Assembly (NCBI RefSeq): GCF_004535825.1
Contig: NZ_SGVY01000005.1
Coordinates: 1 to 64,000, forward strand
Direction of reading: 5' to 3'
DNA from: Segatella hominis
Lineage (GTDB): Bacteria; Bacteroidota; Bacteroidia; Bacteroidales; Bacteroidaceae
DNA: 64,000 nt
Below are positions 25,330 to 34,715 of the stretch, one piece after another. The first letter of the stretch is position 1; every line of letters begins with the position of its first letter. The translations under genes and the position numbers were made by a program. The notes beneath the pieces are model-generated. The model was not told the origin of the DNA. It made no database searches and saw only the letters and a list, made by a program, of their open reading frames with translations.

Positions 25330-25366
25330 TTGGAAAAATTACAAAATAATATTGTAGTTTTTCCAA
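25330..25366. promoter_or_regulatory. 15-bp inverted repeat upstream of the PerR-like promoter, candidate operator
   Basis: TTGGAAAAATTACAA, 7-base spacer, TTGTAGTTTTTCCAA: arms match at 14 of 15 positions. It lies just upstream of the -33 element. It may be an autoregulatory or activator site; no standard Fur or PerR box is evident. Confidence 0.55.
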
Positions 25367-25745
25367 AATCTAAATAAATCCATATAAGTGATGGAATATT
25401 TGCTCTTTCTTGATGGAATCTTTTAAAGTCCGGTTCGTATGTACTATTTTGCTATGTGATGGCAATTTTTTTCCTTGAAGGATAATTTTTTTTGCCTTTG
25501 TTTGAAAGTGGTTTTATAGCTGATTTGTTTTTTGCTGTCTGCCCATGATTTTTTTTCTGCGTGCCCACGGAGAAATTTTTGCTTGCCCAGGGAAAAATAA
25601 AAGTGGGTAGGGGGTATGGTATTTTCTCCTTGATGATGAGAATGCAATATGATATATTTCCTTTTTTTACATATTGTATGAAATGTATAAATAATTGGAT
25701 GTGCGCTTGGGAGGTTTGCGCAAGGGATGATGGAAAATTTAGTGC

Positions 25746-25836
25746 AAAAAAAAGCGATGACCTTCACAGGCTACCGCTCCAAATCTTCAATAGGTATTAG
25801 TTTCCTTTAAGGTAAAAAGATTGTTTTCAGGATAAC
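25746..25836 (-). ncRNA. Candidate intergenic small RNA, about 90 nt
   Basis: A complete promoter on the minus strand (TTTG 25873-25870, 20-base spacer, TACCTTTG 25849-25842) is followed about 60 bases after the predicted start by a hairpin (GCGGTAGCC, 6-base loop, GGTCATCGC; 25777-25754) and eight T. No ORF lies between. I do not recognise the family; it does not look like SRP, 6S or tmRNA. Confidence 0.6.
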
Positions 25837-25841
25837 GATGG

Positions 25842-25873
25842 CAAAGGTAATGCTTTTTATTTATTCCACCAAA
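25842..25873 (-). promoter_or_regulatory. Promoter of the candidate small RNA
   Basis: TTTG, exactly 20 bases, TACCTTTG on the minus strand. Confidence 0.7.
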
Positions 25874-26084
25874 TATTTTTTTGCCTTTTTTTCTCCACTT
25901 TTTGCCTTTTACTTGTATTTCACGAATATTTAACTGGTTTTAACTAAAAAATCAGTGTTTCCTTGATCTATCTCATAATTTTGAATAATTTGTTTCTGTA
26001 TTGTTTTCATAGTGTTAAAATTACGATCATGACGTTTTTCGTGTGAATAGTATGGAATATCATTAACAAGATTTGTATTTATAA

Positions 26085-26118
26085 AAAAGAGGGTATGTCA
26101 CAATCCATGACATACCCT
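26085..26118 (-). terminator. Intrinsic terminator of the malic enzyme gene
   Basis: On the minus strand, arms AGGGTATGTCA and TGACATACCCT, then TCTTTTTTAT. Confidence 0.85.
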
Positions 26119-26145
26119 TATTTTTATTGGATATAGTAATAGATA

Positions 26146-28434
26146 CTATTTGTTGTTCTTGATCTTCTCGACGTATGCGTCAATTACAGCTACAGCTGTG
26201 ATGTTGACGATATCCTGTACGCTGCTCTCAGAATCGGTGAAGTGGATAGGCTTGTTAAGACCCATCTGGATAGGACCGATAATTTCAGCCTCAGGACTCA
26301 ATGCCTGCAAGAGCTTGTAAGCACCGTTGGCGCTGCTGAGGTTAGGGAATACCAATGTGTTGACGTCCTTACCCTTCAGGCGAGAGAATGGATATTTTTC
26401 ATCGCGCAACTGCTTGTTGAGTGCATAGTTCACCTGCATCTCGCCATCAATTGCCAAATCAGGGAATTCCTTCTGCATTGCATCTACGGCATTCTTTACC
26501 TTGACAGGTGAACCCTGTGCATCGGTACCGAAGTTAGAATAGCTCAGCATTGCCATCACCGGTTCCTCATTGAAGAACTTCACTGTACCAGCAGACAACT
26601 TAGCGATATCCACGAGTACATCCTGGTCTGGGTGGCGGTTGATGAGGGTGTCAGCAATATAGAAGATGCCCTTCTGCGTATTGAGGATGTGCATGGTTCC
26701 GAAGGTGTTGTAGCCCTCACGGATGCCAATCACGTCCTTTGCCACCTTGATGGTGTTGGAATATTTAGTGTAAAGACCTGTGATGAAAGCATCAGCATCA
26801 CCTTGCTCTACCATAGACATACCGAAGTAGTTGCGCTCGTACATCTTGTCGTAAGCCTCTTCGAATGTATAGCCTTCGCGTGCTCTCTTCTCTGCCAAGT
26901 GTTTAGCAAATGTAGCACGGCGACCTTGCTCGTTGTCAGCACGCATATCTACAATCTGGATGCCAGTCAAATCAAGTTTCAAGCGGGTAGCTACACGATT
27001 CAGACGGTCTGGATTACCCAAGAGAATTGGCTCGCAGATGCCTTCTGTCTTGGCTTGAACGGCTGCCTTCAACATAGTTGGGTTGCCACCTTCGGCAAAT
27101 ACCACGCGCTGTGGATGCAGGCGGGCTGTATCATGGAGCTTGCGGGTCAACTTGGTCTCCTGACCGAGCAACTCGCGCAGGTGCTGCTTGTATGCCACCC
27201 AGTCGGTGATAGGAGTGCGGGCAACACCGCTGTCCATAGCTGCCTTTGCGATAGCTGCACTCACCTCAGTAATCAGACGTGGGTCAACTGGTTTTGGAAT
27301 GAAGTATTTAGGACCGAATGTAAGGTCGTTGACATGATAAACTTCATTGACTACATCAGGAACAGGCTGCTTGGCCAGGTCAGCGATAGCGTGTACAGCT
27401 GCCAACTTCATTTCTTCGTTGATGGCACGTGCGTGAACGTCGAGTGCACCGCGGAAGATATATGGGAAACCGATCACGTTGTTGATCTGGTTAGGATAGT
27501 CAGAACGACCTGTTGACATCAGGACGTCAGGGCGGCTTGCCATTGCGTCCTCGTAGCTGATTTCAGGCACAGGGTTGGCAAGTGCGAAAACGATAGGGTT
27601 GTCGTTCATAGAGCGCAACATATCCTGAGAGAGTACGTTACCCTTGCTCAAGCCTACGAAAACATCAGCACCCTTGATAGCCTCTTCCAGAGTATGAACG
27701 TCGCGACGGTCTGTGGCAAAGATCTTCTTCTGTTCAGTGAGGTTTTCGCGGTCGCTTGTAATCACACCCTTGGAGTCGAGCATCAGGATATTTTCCACCT
27801 TAGCACCGAGAGCTACATAGAGCTTGGTACAACTGATGGCAGCAGCACCGGCACCATTGACAACGATTTTCACCTTGGCGATGTCCTTACCTGCAACCTC
27901 AAGCGCATTTTTCAAACCTGCTGCAGAGATGATGGCAGTACCATGCTGGTCGTCATGCATCACAGGGATGTCGAGAGTCTTCTTCAGACGCTCTTCGATG
28001 TAGAAACACTGAGGAGCCTTGATATCCTCCAGGTTGATACCACCGAAAGATGGAGCAATGCGCTCTACAACTTCACAGAATTTTTCTGGGTCTTTTTCGT
28101 CAATCTCGATATCAAAGACATCGATTCCACCATAAATCTTGAAGAGTAATCCCTTACCTTCCATTACAGGCTTACCGCTCATGGCGCCGATATCGCCAAG
28201 ACCGAGCACAGCAGTACCGTTGCTGATAACGGCTACAAGGTTACCCTTGTCTGTGTACTTGTAAACATCGTCTGGATTCTGCTGAATCTCAAGACATGGA
28301 AATGCTACACCAGGTGAATAAGCCAAACTCAAATCCGTCTGAGTATGGTATGGCTTAGTTGGCTTAACCTCGATTTTTCCAGGACGGCCATTTACGTGAT
28401 AGGCAAGAGCCGCCTCCTTTGTAATCTTTACCAT
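26146..28434 (-). CDS. maeB: NADP-dependent malic enzyme with C-terminal phosphotransacetylase-like domain
   Basis: 762 residues. The malic enzyme part covers about 1-420 ([42 protein letters not shown] nucleotide loop, LANPVPEI). The second part (about 430-762) is a phosphate acetyl/butyryl transferase-like domain; in MaeB proteins this is a regulatory, acetyl-CoA-sensing domain rather than an active transferase. It oxidatively decarboxylates malate to pyruvate giving NADPH. The promoter faces that of a TetR gene with mirror-image start regions, so the TetR protein is a candidate regulator. Confidence 0.94.
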   Translation of the reverse strand: MVKITKEAALAYHVNGRPGKIEVKPTKPYHTQTDLSLAYSPGVAFPCLEIQQNPDDVYKYTDKGNLVAVISNGTAVLGLGDIGAMSGKPVMEGKGLLFKIYGGIDVFDIEIDEKDPEKFCEVVERIAPSFGGINLEDIKAPQCFYIEERLKKTLDIPVMHDDQHGTAIISAAGLKNALEVAGKDIAKVKIVVNGAGAAAISCTKLYVALGAKVENILMLDSKGVITSDRENLTEQKKIFATDRRDVHTLEEAIKGADVFVGLSKGNVLSQDMLRSMNDNPIVFALANPVPEISYEDAMASRPDVLMSTGRSDYPNQINNVIGFPYIFRGALDVHARAINEEMKLAAVHAIADLAKQPVPDVVNEVYHVNDLTFGPKYFIPKPVDPRLITEVSAAIAKAAMDSGVARTPITDWVAYKQHLRELLGQETKLTRKLHDTARLHPQRVVFAEGGNPTMLKAAVQAKTEGICEPILLGNPDRLNRVATRLKLDLTGIQIVDMRADNEQGRRATFAKHLAEKRAREGYTFEEAYDKMYERNYFGMSMVEQGDADAFITGLYTKYSNTIKVAKDVIGIREGYNTFGTMHILNTQKGIFYIADTLINRHPDQDVLVDIAKLSAGTVKFFNEEPVMAMLSYSNFGTDAQGSPVKVKNAVDAMQKEFPDLAIDGEMQVNYALNKQLRDEKYPFSRLKGKDVNTLVFPNLSSANGAYKLLQALSPEAEIIGPIQMGLNKPIHFTDSESSVQDIVNITAVAVIDAYVEKIKNNK

Positions 28435-28475
28435 AATAATATGTTAGTTTAAAGTTTTAAATTCTTACGATTTTT

Positions 28476-28571
28476 ATGCATTTTGTGCACATTTTGGTAT
28501 TTTTGTGCAAAGGTAATAAAAAACCAGTTAAATTGCGTAGGTTTTTTGTTTTTTTTTGTATCTTTGCACAA
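28476..28571. promoter_or_regulatory. Divergent maeB/TetR promoters with mirrored CTTTGCACAAAA start regions
   Basis: maeB has TACCTTTG on the minus strand (28515-28508), the TetR gene has TATCTTTG (28559-28566). Both continue as CTTTGCACAAAA, so the same 12-mer lies inverted at each start. A further TTTTGTGCAC copy lies at 28476-28490. The repeated TTTGTGCA is a candidate operator. Confidence 0.6.
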
Positions 28572-28594
28572 AAAAACTTAGACAGAGCAAAAAA

Positions 28595-29209
28595 ATGGTC
28601 GAAATTAATGAATATCGCAAGGAATTGAAAAGTAGAATCATCGACTATGCCATGGGTGAATTTTACAAGCGTGGTGTTAGGGCTGTGAAGATGGATGAAA
28701 TCTCACAAGGGCTTCATGTGTCTAAGCGTACCGTATATGAAATATTTGGTGATAAAGAGGAACTGCTCCTTGCTGGCTTGAAAATCAAAAACCTGGAGAT
28801 GAGGGAAAAGTTGGAGGCCTACTCCTGCAATGGGGCTCATAATGTAGTGGATATTATCGGCTATTTCTATAAGCTACAGATGGAGGTGAATAGTATGGTG
28901 GGGGTTGCTTTTTATGAGGAAATTCACCGTATGCCTCGGGTGATCGAGTTTTTCAATCAGGAGCATGAACGCGAATTTGCGGATAGGGTAAAATTCCTGA
29001 AGGCGGGTGTAGAGGAAGGGCTCTTCCGTCAGGATATTGACTATAGCCTTACGATGGAACTTCTCAGTGCCTCCATGAGTGAAATTATGCATAACCAGCT
29101 CTACAAGAAGTATAGTATGCAGGAAATGTTCGACAATTATTTCTTGGTTATTATACGTGGATTCTGTACAGAGCGTGGCGTGGCATTATTGAATAAGGTT
29201 ATCGAATAG
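28595..29209 (+). CDS. TetR/AcrR-family transcriptional regulator
   Basis: 204 residues from the ATG at 28595; the longer frame starts inside the promoter. N-terminal helix-turn-helix at about 15-60: IDYAMGEFYKRGVRAVKMDE and ISQGLHVSKRTVYEIFGDKE, the classic TetR signature. The C-terminal all-helical part would bind a ligand and dimerise; no ligand can be predicted. It is divergent from the malic enzyme gene with shared start-site motifs. A hairpin overlaps its stop codon. Confidence 0.92.
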   Translation: MVEINEYRKELKSRIIDYAMGEFYKRGVRAVKMDEISQGLHVSKRTVYEIFGDKEELLLAGLKIKNLEMREKLEAYSCNGAHNVVDIIGYFYKLQMEVNSMVGVAFYEEIHRMPRVIEFFNQEHEREFADRVKFLKAGVEEGLFRQDIDYSLTMELLSASMSEIMHNQLYKKYSMQEMFDNYFLVIIRGFCTERGVALLNKVIE

Positions 29210-29233
29210 TCAGTCTGTTCGGTAACCTTTGTT
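29195..29233 (+). terminator. Hairpin overlapping the TetR stop codon
   Basis: Arms AAGGTTATCGAA and TTCGGTAACCTT with the TAG stop in the loop, then TTTGTTCAT. A weak U-tract makes this a tentative terminator. Confidence 0.5.
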
Positions 29234-29302
29234 CATATATGTGTGTATCCCTATATATATAATAAGGTATAAAGTAATAACTCAGATAATTGAAGGTAAA
29301 TC

Positions 29303-30076
29303 ATGAAGATAGTTTTGATAGGGGCTGGTAATCTGGCCACCAACTTGGGGAAGGCGCTTTTGGCTGCCGGTCATGATATCGTGCAGGTGTTTAGTAGAAC
29401 CGTGGAGTCGGCAACTGCCTTGGCTCAGATTGCTGGTGGAGCACCCGTAACGGATATAGAACAGGTGCGTGCGGATGCCGATTTGTATATTGTTTCCGTT
29501 AAAGACTCTGTTTTGGGTGAATTGCTGCCACGGCTTTGCAAGGGGAAGGAAACCAAGATCTTCCTGCATACTGCCGGTTCTATGGATATGAACGTCTTTG
29601 AAGGGATGGCAATCCATTATGGTGTATTTTATCCCATGCAGACTTTCTCTAAAAGCAAGGAAGTGAACTTTTCTGAGATTCCTTGTTTTATAGAGGCAAA
29701 TGATGACTATGCTCATACAGTGATAGCTGATATGGCGCATGAGTTGAGTGGGAGAGTATATGAATTGTCGAGTGCTGACCGTAAGTACTTGCATCTTGCA
29801 GCTGTTTTTGCCTGCAATTTTGTCAACCACTGTTATGCTATCAGTGAGAAAATCCTGGCAGACCACGGTGTTCCGTTTGATGTGATGCTGCCGCTGATAG
29901 ATGAGACAGCCAAGAAAGTACATGAACTTTCTCCAAAGGAGGCACAGACGGGGCCAGCTGTACGGTTTGACGAAAATGTGATTCGTATGCAGGCTGCCCT
30001 GTTGAAGGATCAGCCTCAGATCAAGGATATCTATGAGCGCCTGAGCTTAGGTATCCATCGTTTCAGTAAGAAATAG
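29303..30076 (+). CDS. Rossmann-fold DUF2520 protein
   Basis: 257 residues. N-terminal nucleotide-binding domain MKIVLIGAGNLATNLGKALL with the GxGxxA-type loop, then a helical C-terminal DUF2520 domain (HLAAVFACNFVNHCYAISEKIL). It resembles short-chain F420/NADP-dependent oxidoreductases and 6-phosphogluconate dehydrogenase-like proteins; the substrate is unknown. It begins a run with kdsC and maf that is common in Bacteroidetes. Its end is duplicated over the stop. Confidence 0.88.
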   Translation: MKIVLIGAGNLATNLGKALLAAGHDIVQVFSRTVESATALAQIAGGAPVTDIEQVRADADLYIVSVKDSVLGELLPRLCKGKETKIFLHTAGSMDMNVFEGMAIHYGVFYPMQTFSKSKEVNFSEIPCFIEANDDYAHTVIADMAHELSGRVYELSSADRKYLHLAAVFACNFVNHCYAISEKILADHGVPFDVMLPLIDETAKKVHELSPKEAQTGPAVRFDENVIRMQAALLKDQPQIKDIYERLSLGIHRFSKK

Positions 30077-30101
30077 TAATCATCGTTTCAGTAAAAAATA
30101 G
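30056..30101 (+). repeat. Stop-codon-spanning 25-bp duplication at the DUF2520 gene end
   Basis: CATCGTTTCAGTAAGAAATAG (30056-30076, TAG is the stop) recurs as CATCGTTTCAGTAAAAAATAG at 30081-30101: one mismatch in 21. Confidence 0.9.
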
Positions 30102-30115
30102 AAGTTTAAACAGAT

Positions 30116-30634
30116 ATGATAAATTATGATTTAAATAAGATCAAGGCCATAGTCTTTGATGTAGATGGTGTGCTTTCTTGCCAAACGATAACCCTTTCTC
30201 CTGCAGGTGAGCCTTTGCGTACGGTGAACATTAAGGATGGATATGCCATCCAGTTGGCGCAGAAATCTGATTTACGCATAGTGATACTCACGGGTGGAAA
30301 ATCAGAGGCCATCCGTCTTCGTTATGCGGGATTGGGCGTAGAGGATATTTATATGGGTTGTGCCGTTAAAATCAAGACCTATCGTGAGTTTCTGGAGAAA
30401 TATCAGTTGACGAACGAGGAAATCATCTACGTTGGTGATGATATTCCTGATTACGAGGTGATGAGAGAATGCGGATGTCCTTGTTGTCCTGCTGATGCAT
30501 GTTCCGACATCAAGGAAATCTCTACTTATGTATCTTCCTGCAATGGTGGTGAAGGCTGTGGCAGAGATGTCGTGGAACAGGTGCTTCGTGCACAGGGAAA
30601 ATGGTTGTCTGGAGCAAAGGCTTTCGGATGGTAA
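30116..30634 (+). CDS. kdsC: KdsC-type HAD phosphatase (Kdo 8-phosphate phosphatase)
   Basis: 172 residues, capless C0 HAD. Nucleophile motif [11 protein letters not shown], motif [11 protein letters not shown], lysine in [10 protein letters not shown], motif [14 protein letters not shown]. Length and GxxxD-rich loop order fit KdsC, which makes Kdo for lipopolysaccharide; kdsB in the same pathway is at 37.3 kb. A cysteine-rich stretch ([12 protein letters not shown]) near the C terminus is notable. Function as a Kdo8P phosphatase is inferred from family. Confidence 0.88.
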   Translation: MINYDLNKIKAIVFDVDGVLSCQTITLSPAGEPLRTVNIKDGYAIQLAQKSDLRIVILTGGKSEAIRLRYAGLGVEDIYMGCAVKIKTYREFLEKYQLTNEEIIYVGDDIPDYEVMRECGCPCCPADACSDIKEISTYVSSCNGGEGCGRDVVEQVLRAQGKWLSGAKAFGW

Positions 30635-30655
30635 TTCATCAATAAATCGAAACGT

Positions 30656-31315
30656 ATGAAGAATTTTAGAATCATATTGGCAAGTAATTCGCCTCGACGC
30701 AAGGAACTTTTAGCTGGTCTCGACATTCCTTTCGAAGTGAAGGTCATTCAGGGTATAGACGAAAGTTTTCCGGAATCTCTACCTGCATACGATACAGCCC
30801 AGTATATAGCCGTGAAAAAAGCACAGGCATACCGCCCACTGCTTGATTCTGCCATCAGTCATCAGGAAACTTCCATCAATCATCAGCAACCTTCGGATGG
30901 AAATCCTGAATTGTTGATACTTACTGCTGATACGGTAGTGATAGCACCAAGCAGTGAAGAACAGAATGACCAGGAAGGAAAAGGAATCATTCTGGGAAAG
31001 CCGAAGGATGCTGCGGATGCGAGCAGAATGTTGGAAATGCTGAGCGGAAAGACCCATCATGTGGTGACGGGTGTCTGTATCACTTCTCTGGAAAAACAGC
31101 GACAATTCTCGGTCGTTACGGAGGTTACTTTCAAGAAGCTGTCAAAGGAGGAGATAGACTATTATGTAGGGCATTACAAACCGTTTGATAAGGCTGGAGC
31201 CTATGGCATTCAGGAATGGATAGGTTATATCGGTTGCACGAGTTTGAAGGGAAGCTACTTCAATGTCATGGGACTTCCTGTGCAAAGAATCTATGAGGAA
31301 TTAAAGAAATTCTGA
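30656..31315 (+). CDS. Maf-family nucleoside triphosphate pyrophosphatase
   Basis: 219 residues. Starts ILASNSPRRKELLAGL, the Maf signature with the catalytic loop, and later has ILTADTVVIAP and DKAGAYGIQEW. Maf proteins remove dTTP/UTP or modified nucleotides from the pool. Relative to usual Maf (about 190 residues) there are two inserts: a His/Gln/Ser-rich one at about 64-86 and a charged one at about 100-111. Last of the DUF2520-kdsC-maf run. Confidence 0.92.
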   Translation: MKNFRIILASNSPRRKELLAGLDIPFEVKVIQGIDESFPESLPAYDTAQYIAVKKAQAYRPLLDSAISHQETSINHQQPSDGNPELLILTADTVVIAPSSEEQNDQEGKGIILGKPKDAADASRMLEMLSGKTHHVVTGVCITSLEKQRQFSVVTEVTFKKLSKEEIDYYVGHYKPFDKAGAYGIQEWIGYIGCTSLKGSYFNVMGLPVQRIYEELKKF

Positions 31316-31446
31316 GAAGTAAGAATTTTGTTATAATTATGCATTTTGCATGTGGGGTCTCCTGTTTTTTTCCTCTCGTGATAGGGAAAGATTCCTCATT
31401 TAGATTTTTTTAAAATAATAGTTTTCTCTATGTCATAAATTATGGC

Positions 31447-31454
31447 TATCTTTG
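31447..31454 (+). promoter_or_regulatory. -7 box of the fur-purA operon
   Basis: TATCTTTG; it places the transcript start at about 31460 and rules out the upstream in-frame ATG at 31452. Confidence 0.65.
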
Positions 31455-31481
31455 TGCGTTTTATGTAACTTAGGTAGTAAT

Positions 31482-31964
31482 ATGACTAATAATGTGAAGT
31501 CAAAAGTCAGGGAAGTTTTAGATAATTATCTGGAGATGAATAAGCATCGCAAGACTCCGGAACGTTATGCTGTCCTTGATGCAGTTTATAGTTTAAAAGG
31601 GCATTTTAAGCTCGAAGACCTTGGAGCACAGTTGGAAAAAATGCATTTCCCCGTAAGTAGGGCAACGCTTTACAATACGATGCATCTATTCATCGAACTC
31701 CGTCTGGTCGTGCGACATAGTTTGGTGGATGGTACCAAGTATGAAGCAAGTTTTAATAATGAAAACCATGTACATCAGGTGTGTACGGTTTGTGGTAAGG
31801 TAACGGAGGTACAGGCTCCACTGGTCGTGGATGCCATCAATGAGACCAAGCTGCAGAGATTCCGTCGTGATGCCTTCGCCCTCTATATCTATGGAGTGTG
31901 CAGTACGTGTCAGGGCAAGATGACCAGAAAACGTAACAATGGTAAAGTAGAAAAGTCAAAATAA
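31482..31964 (+). CDS. Fur-family transcriptional regulator (second paralogue)
   Basis: 160 residues from the ATG at 31482. DNA-binding wing with VSRATLYNTMHLFIELRLV; dimerisation domain with VCTVCGKVTEVQ and CSTC zinc pairs. After the first Cys pair it has VTEV, with Glu as in iron-type Fur rather than the Asp of PerR. It may thus be the iron regulator while the 25 kb protein is PerR-like. It precedes purA by 11 bases, a pairing common in Bacteroidetes. A basic tail (KMTRKRNNGK) ends the protein. Confidence 0.88.
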   Translation: MTNNVKSKVREVLDNYLEMNKHRKTPERYAVLDAVYSLKGHFKLEDLGAQLEKMHFPVSRATLYNTMHLFIELRLVVRHSLVDGTKYEASFNNENHVHQVCTVCGKVTEVQAPLVVDAINETKLQRFRRDAFALYIYGVCSTCQGKMTRKRNNGKVEKSK

Positions 31965-31975
31965 CTATTTATAAA

Positions 31976-33250
31976 ATGAACACAGGTAAAGTAGATGTCC
32001 TGCTGGGTCTTCAGTGGGGCGATGAAGGTAAAGGTAAGGTGGTTGACGTGTTGACCCCTAAGTATGATGTGGTAGCTCGCTTTCAGGGTGGTCCTAATGC
32101 AGGACATACATTGGAGTTTGAGGGACAGAAATACGTTCTTCGCTCTATCCCTTCTGGTATTTTCCAGGGCGGTAAGGTGAACATTATTGGTAATGGTGTC
32201 GTTCTGGCTCCAGACCTCTTCATGCAGGAGGCTAAGGACTTGGAGAAGAGCGGTCATGACCTCAAGAGTCGTCTTCATATTTCTAAGAAGGCTCATCTCA
32301 TCATGCCTACTCATCGTGTGCTCGATGCAGCCATTGAGGCTTCTAAGGGTAAAAACAAGGTTGGTACAACTGGTAAGGGTATTGGTCCTACTTATACTGA
32401 CAAAGTAAGCCGTACTGGTCTGCGCGTGGGTGATATCCTTGAGAACTTCCAGGAGAAGTATGAGGCTCATAAGGCTTTGCACCTCAAGCAGATAGCATCT
32501 CTCGGTTATACTGATTTCGATATCACAGAGGTAGAGAAGACTTGGATGGAAGGTATCGAATACCTGAAGCAGTTCCCTATCGTTGACAGCGAGGTGGAGA
32601 TCAATAAGGTGCTCCGTTCTGGCAAGAATATTCTTTGCGAGGGTGCTCAGGGTACTATGCTTGATGTAGATTTCGGTTCTTATCCTTTCGTAACTTCATC
32701 CAATACAATCTGTGCGGGTGCTTGTATCGGTTTGGGTATCGGTCCTAACCGCATCGGTAATGTATATGGTATCATGAAGGCTTACTGTACTCGTGTAGGT
32801 GCTGGTCCTTTCCCAACAGAGTTGTTTGATGAGACTGGTGCCAAGATTCGCGATCTTGGTCATGAGTATGGTGCTGTTACAGGCCGTGAGCGCCGTTGCG
32901 GTTGGTGCGACCTCGTACAGTTGAAGTATTCTGTGATGGTAAATGGTGTTACTGAGCTTATCATGATGAAGAGCGACGTGCTCGATGGTTTCGATACTAT
33001 CAAGGCTTGTGTTGCATACAAGTTGAAGGATGGTTCTGTAACTACAGACTTCCCATACGAAATCGACGATGTAGAACCTGTATATAAGGAGTTCAAGGGT
33101 TGGAAGACCGATATGACTCAGTTTACTTCTGAGGATCAGTTCCCACAGGAATTCAAGGATTACATAGCTTTCCTCGAAGACTTCCTCGAGACTCGCATCG
33201 GTATCATTTCTATTGGTCCAGACCGTGAACAAACTATCGTAAGAAAGTAA
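31976..33250 (+). CDS. purA: Adenylosuccinate synthetase
   Basis: 424 residues. GTP loop QWGDEGKGKVVD, catalytic GPNAGHTL, GTTGKGIGPTY, LCEGAQGTMLD and GAVTGRERRCGW are all present. It converts IMP and aspartate with GTP to adenylosuccinate, the first committed step to AMP. In operon with a Fur paralogue. Codon use is notably more biased to GGT/CGT/GCT than in neighbours, as expected for high expression. Confidence 0.97.
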   Translation: MNTGKVDVLLGLQWGDEGKGKVVDVLTPKYDVVARFQGGPNAGHTLEFEGQKYVLRSIPSGIFQGGKVNIIGNGVVLAPDLFMQEAKDLEKSGHDLKSRLHISKKAHLIMPTHRVLDAAIEASKGKNKVGTTGKGIGPTYTDKVSRTGLRVGDILENFQEKYEAHKALHLKQIASLGYTDFDITEVEKTWMEGIEYLKQFPIVDSEVEINKVLRSGKNILCEGAQGTMLDVDFGSYPFVTSSNTICAGACIGLGIGPNRIGNVYGIMKAYCTRVGAGPFPTELFDETGAKIRDLGHEYGAVTGRERRCGWCDLVQLKYSVMVNGVTELIMMKSDVLDGFDTIKACVAYKLKDGSVTTDFPYEIDDVEPVYKEFKGWKTDMTQFTSEDQFPQEFKDYIAFLEDFLETRIGIISIGPDREQTIVRK

Positions 33251-33350
33251 TTTATAATATAGTGTTTAATGTTTTGTGTTTAATTTTACTTTGAGGGTAG
33301 ATATTGCGCAGAACATTAAGCACTAAACATTTAATATAAAATAATAATAA

Positions 33351-34715
33351 ATGGCTCAGAAACCAAGTATTCCAAAGGGTACTCGCGATTTCGGACCTAT
33401 CGAGATGGCGAAACGCAATTACATCTTTAATACCATTAAGGATGTATATGCACTCTATGGATTCCAACAGATAGAAACACCTGCCATGGAAACCCTTCAG
33501 ACGCTGATGGGTAAATATGGCGAGGAAGGTGATAAGTTGCTGTTCAAAATTCTGAATTCTGGCGACTATATGAATAAAATCAGTGATGAGGATATTCATT
33601 CTTTAGGATCATTGAGGTTGGCAGCAAAACTTTGTGAGAAAGGTTTGCGTTATGATTTGACCGTACCTTTCGCTCGTTATGTGGTTCAGCATCGTGATGA
33701 ACTTCAGATGCCGTTCAAGCGTTATCAGATTCAGCCAGTTTGGCGTGCAGACCGTCCACAGAAGGGTCGCTATCGCGAGTTTTATCAGTGCGATGCGGAT
33801 GTAGTAGGTTCTGATTCCTTGCTCAATGAGGTGGAGTTGATGCAAATTGTGGATACTGTTTTCACCAAGTTTGGTGTTCGTGTCTGCATCAAAATCAATA
33901 ACCGCAAGATCCTGACTGGTATCGCTGAGGTAATCGGTGAGGCTGAGAAGATTGTGGATATTACCGTGGCTATCGATAAGCTTGATAAGATTGGACTTGA
34001 CAATGTGAATGACGAACTTCGTGCTGATGGTATCTCTGAGGAAGCTATCGAGAAGTTGCAGCCAATTATCTCATTATCAGGTTCTAACGATGAAAAGCTT
34101 GAAGTAATTGCTAAGGTATTGGAAACTTCAGAAATCGGTTTGAAGGGTGTAGAGGAAACTAAATTTATCCTTGATACGCTGAAGACTGTAGGGTTGAAGA
34201 ATGAGATTGAACTGGATCTTACTTTGGCTCGTGGCTTGAACTACTATACCGGTGCTATCTTCGAAGTGAAGGCACTTGATACTCCTATGGGTAGTATTAC
34301 CGGTGGTGGCCGATATGACAACCTTACTGGTATCTTCGGTCTTCCTGGATTGAGCGGTGTGGGTATTTCTTTCGGTGCAGACCGTATCTATGATGTACTT
34401 AATGCCCTCGACCTTTATCCAAAGGAGGCTGTGAATGCCACACAGGTCCTCTTCATCAACTTCGGTGAGAAGGAAACTGCATATTGTCTGCCTATCGCCC
34501 GTCAGGCTCGCGAGGCAGGTATCCGTGCAGAAATCTTCCCTGACAAGGCTAAGATGAAGAAGCAGATGAGTTACGCCAATGCCAAGAATATTCCTTTTGT
34601 GGTTCTTGCTGGTGAGAATGAGATTGAACAGGGTAAGGTTACTTTGAAGAATATGGAGAGTGGTGAGCAGCAGTTGGTTTCTGCTGATGAACTTATCGCT
34701 GTCATCAAGAAGTAA
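33351..34715 (+). CDS. hisS: Histidyl-tRNA synthetase
   Basis: 454 residues, class II synthetase. Motif 2 is around [17 protein letters not shown], the histidine loop [15 protein letters not shown], motif 3 GGRYDNL to [13 protein letters not shown], and the C-terminal anticodon domain is at about 360-454. Start [14 protein letters not shown] is typical. Its end is duplicated over the stop codon and then followed by a terminator. Confidence 0.96.
   Translation: MAQKPSIPKGTRDFGPIEMAKRNYIFNTIKDVYALYGFQQIETPAMETLQTLMGKYGEEGDKLLFKILNSGDYMNKISDEDIHSLGSLRLAAKLCEKGLRYDLTVPFARYVVQHRDELQMPFKRYQIQPVWRADRPQKGRYREFYQCDADVVGSDSLLNEVELMQIVDTVFTKFGVRVCIKINNRKILTGIAEVIGEAEKIVDITVAIDKLDKIGLDNVNDELRADGISEEAIEKLQPIISLSGSNDEKLEVIAKVLETSEIGLKGVEETKFILDTLKTVGLKNEIELDLTLARGLNYYTGAIFEVKALDTPMGSITGGGRYDNLTGIFGLPGLSGVGISFGADRIYDVLNALDLYPKEAVNATQVLFINFGEKETAYCLPIARQAREAGIRAEIFPDKAKMKKQMSYANAKNIPFVVLAGENEIEQGKVTLKNMESGEQQLVSADELIAVIKK

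Larger units (their letters stand above)
25367..26084. other. Gene-poor AT-rich gap holding short repeats and a candidate small RNA
   Basis: There is no believable protein gene in more than 700 bases. It contains three TGGGCA-bearing units at about 25538-25592 (minus strand TGGGCAAGCAAAAA, TGGGCACGCAGAAA, TGGGCAGACAGCAA) at about 22-27 base spacing, and the promoter-terminator unit described separately at 25746-25873. Confidence 0.55.

Noticed and set aside
25444-25767. 107-codon minus-strand ORF in the perR-maeB gap
   Set aside because: Low-complexity Lys/Phe-rich translation across repeats and the small RNA terminator; no family.
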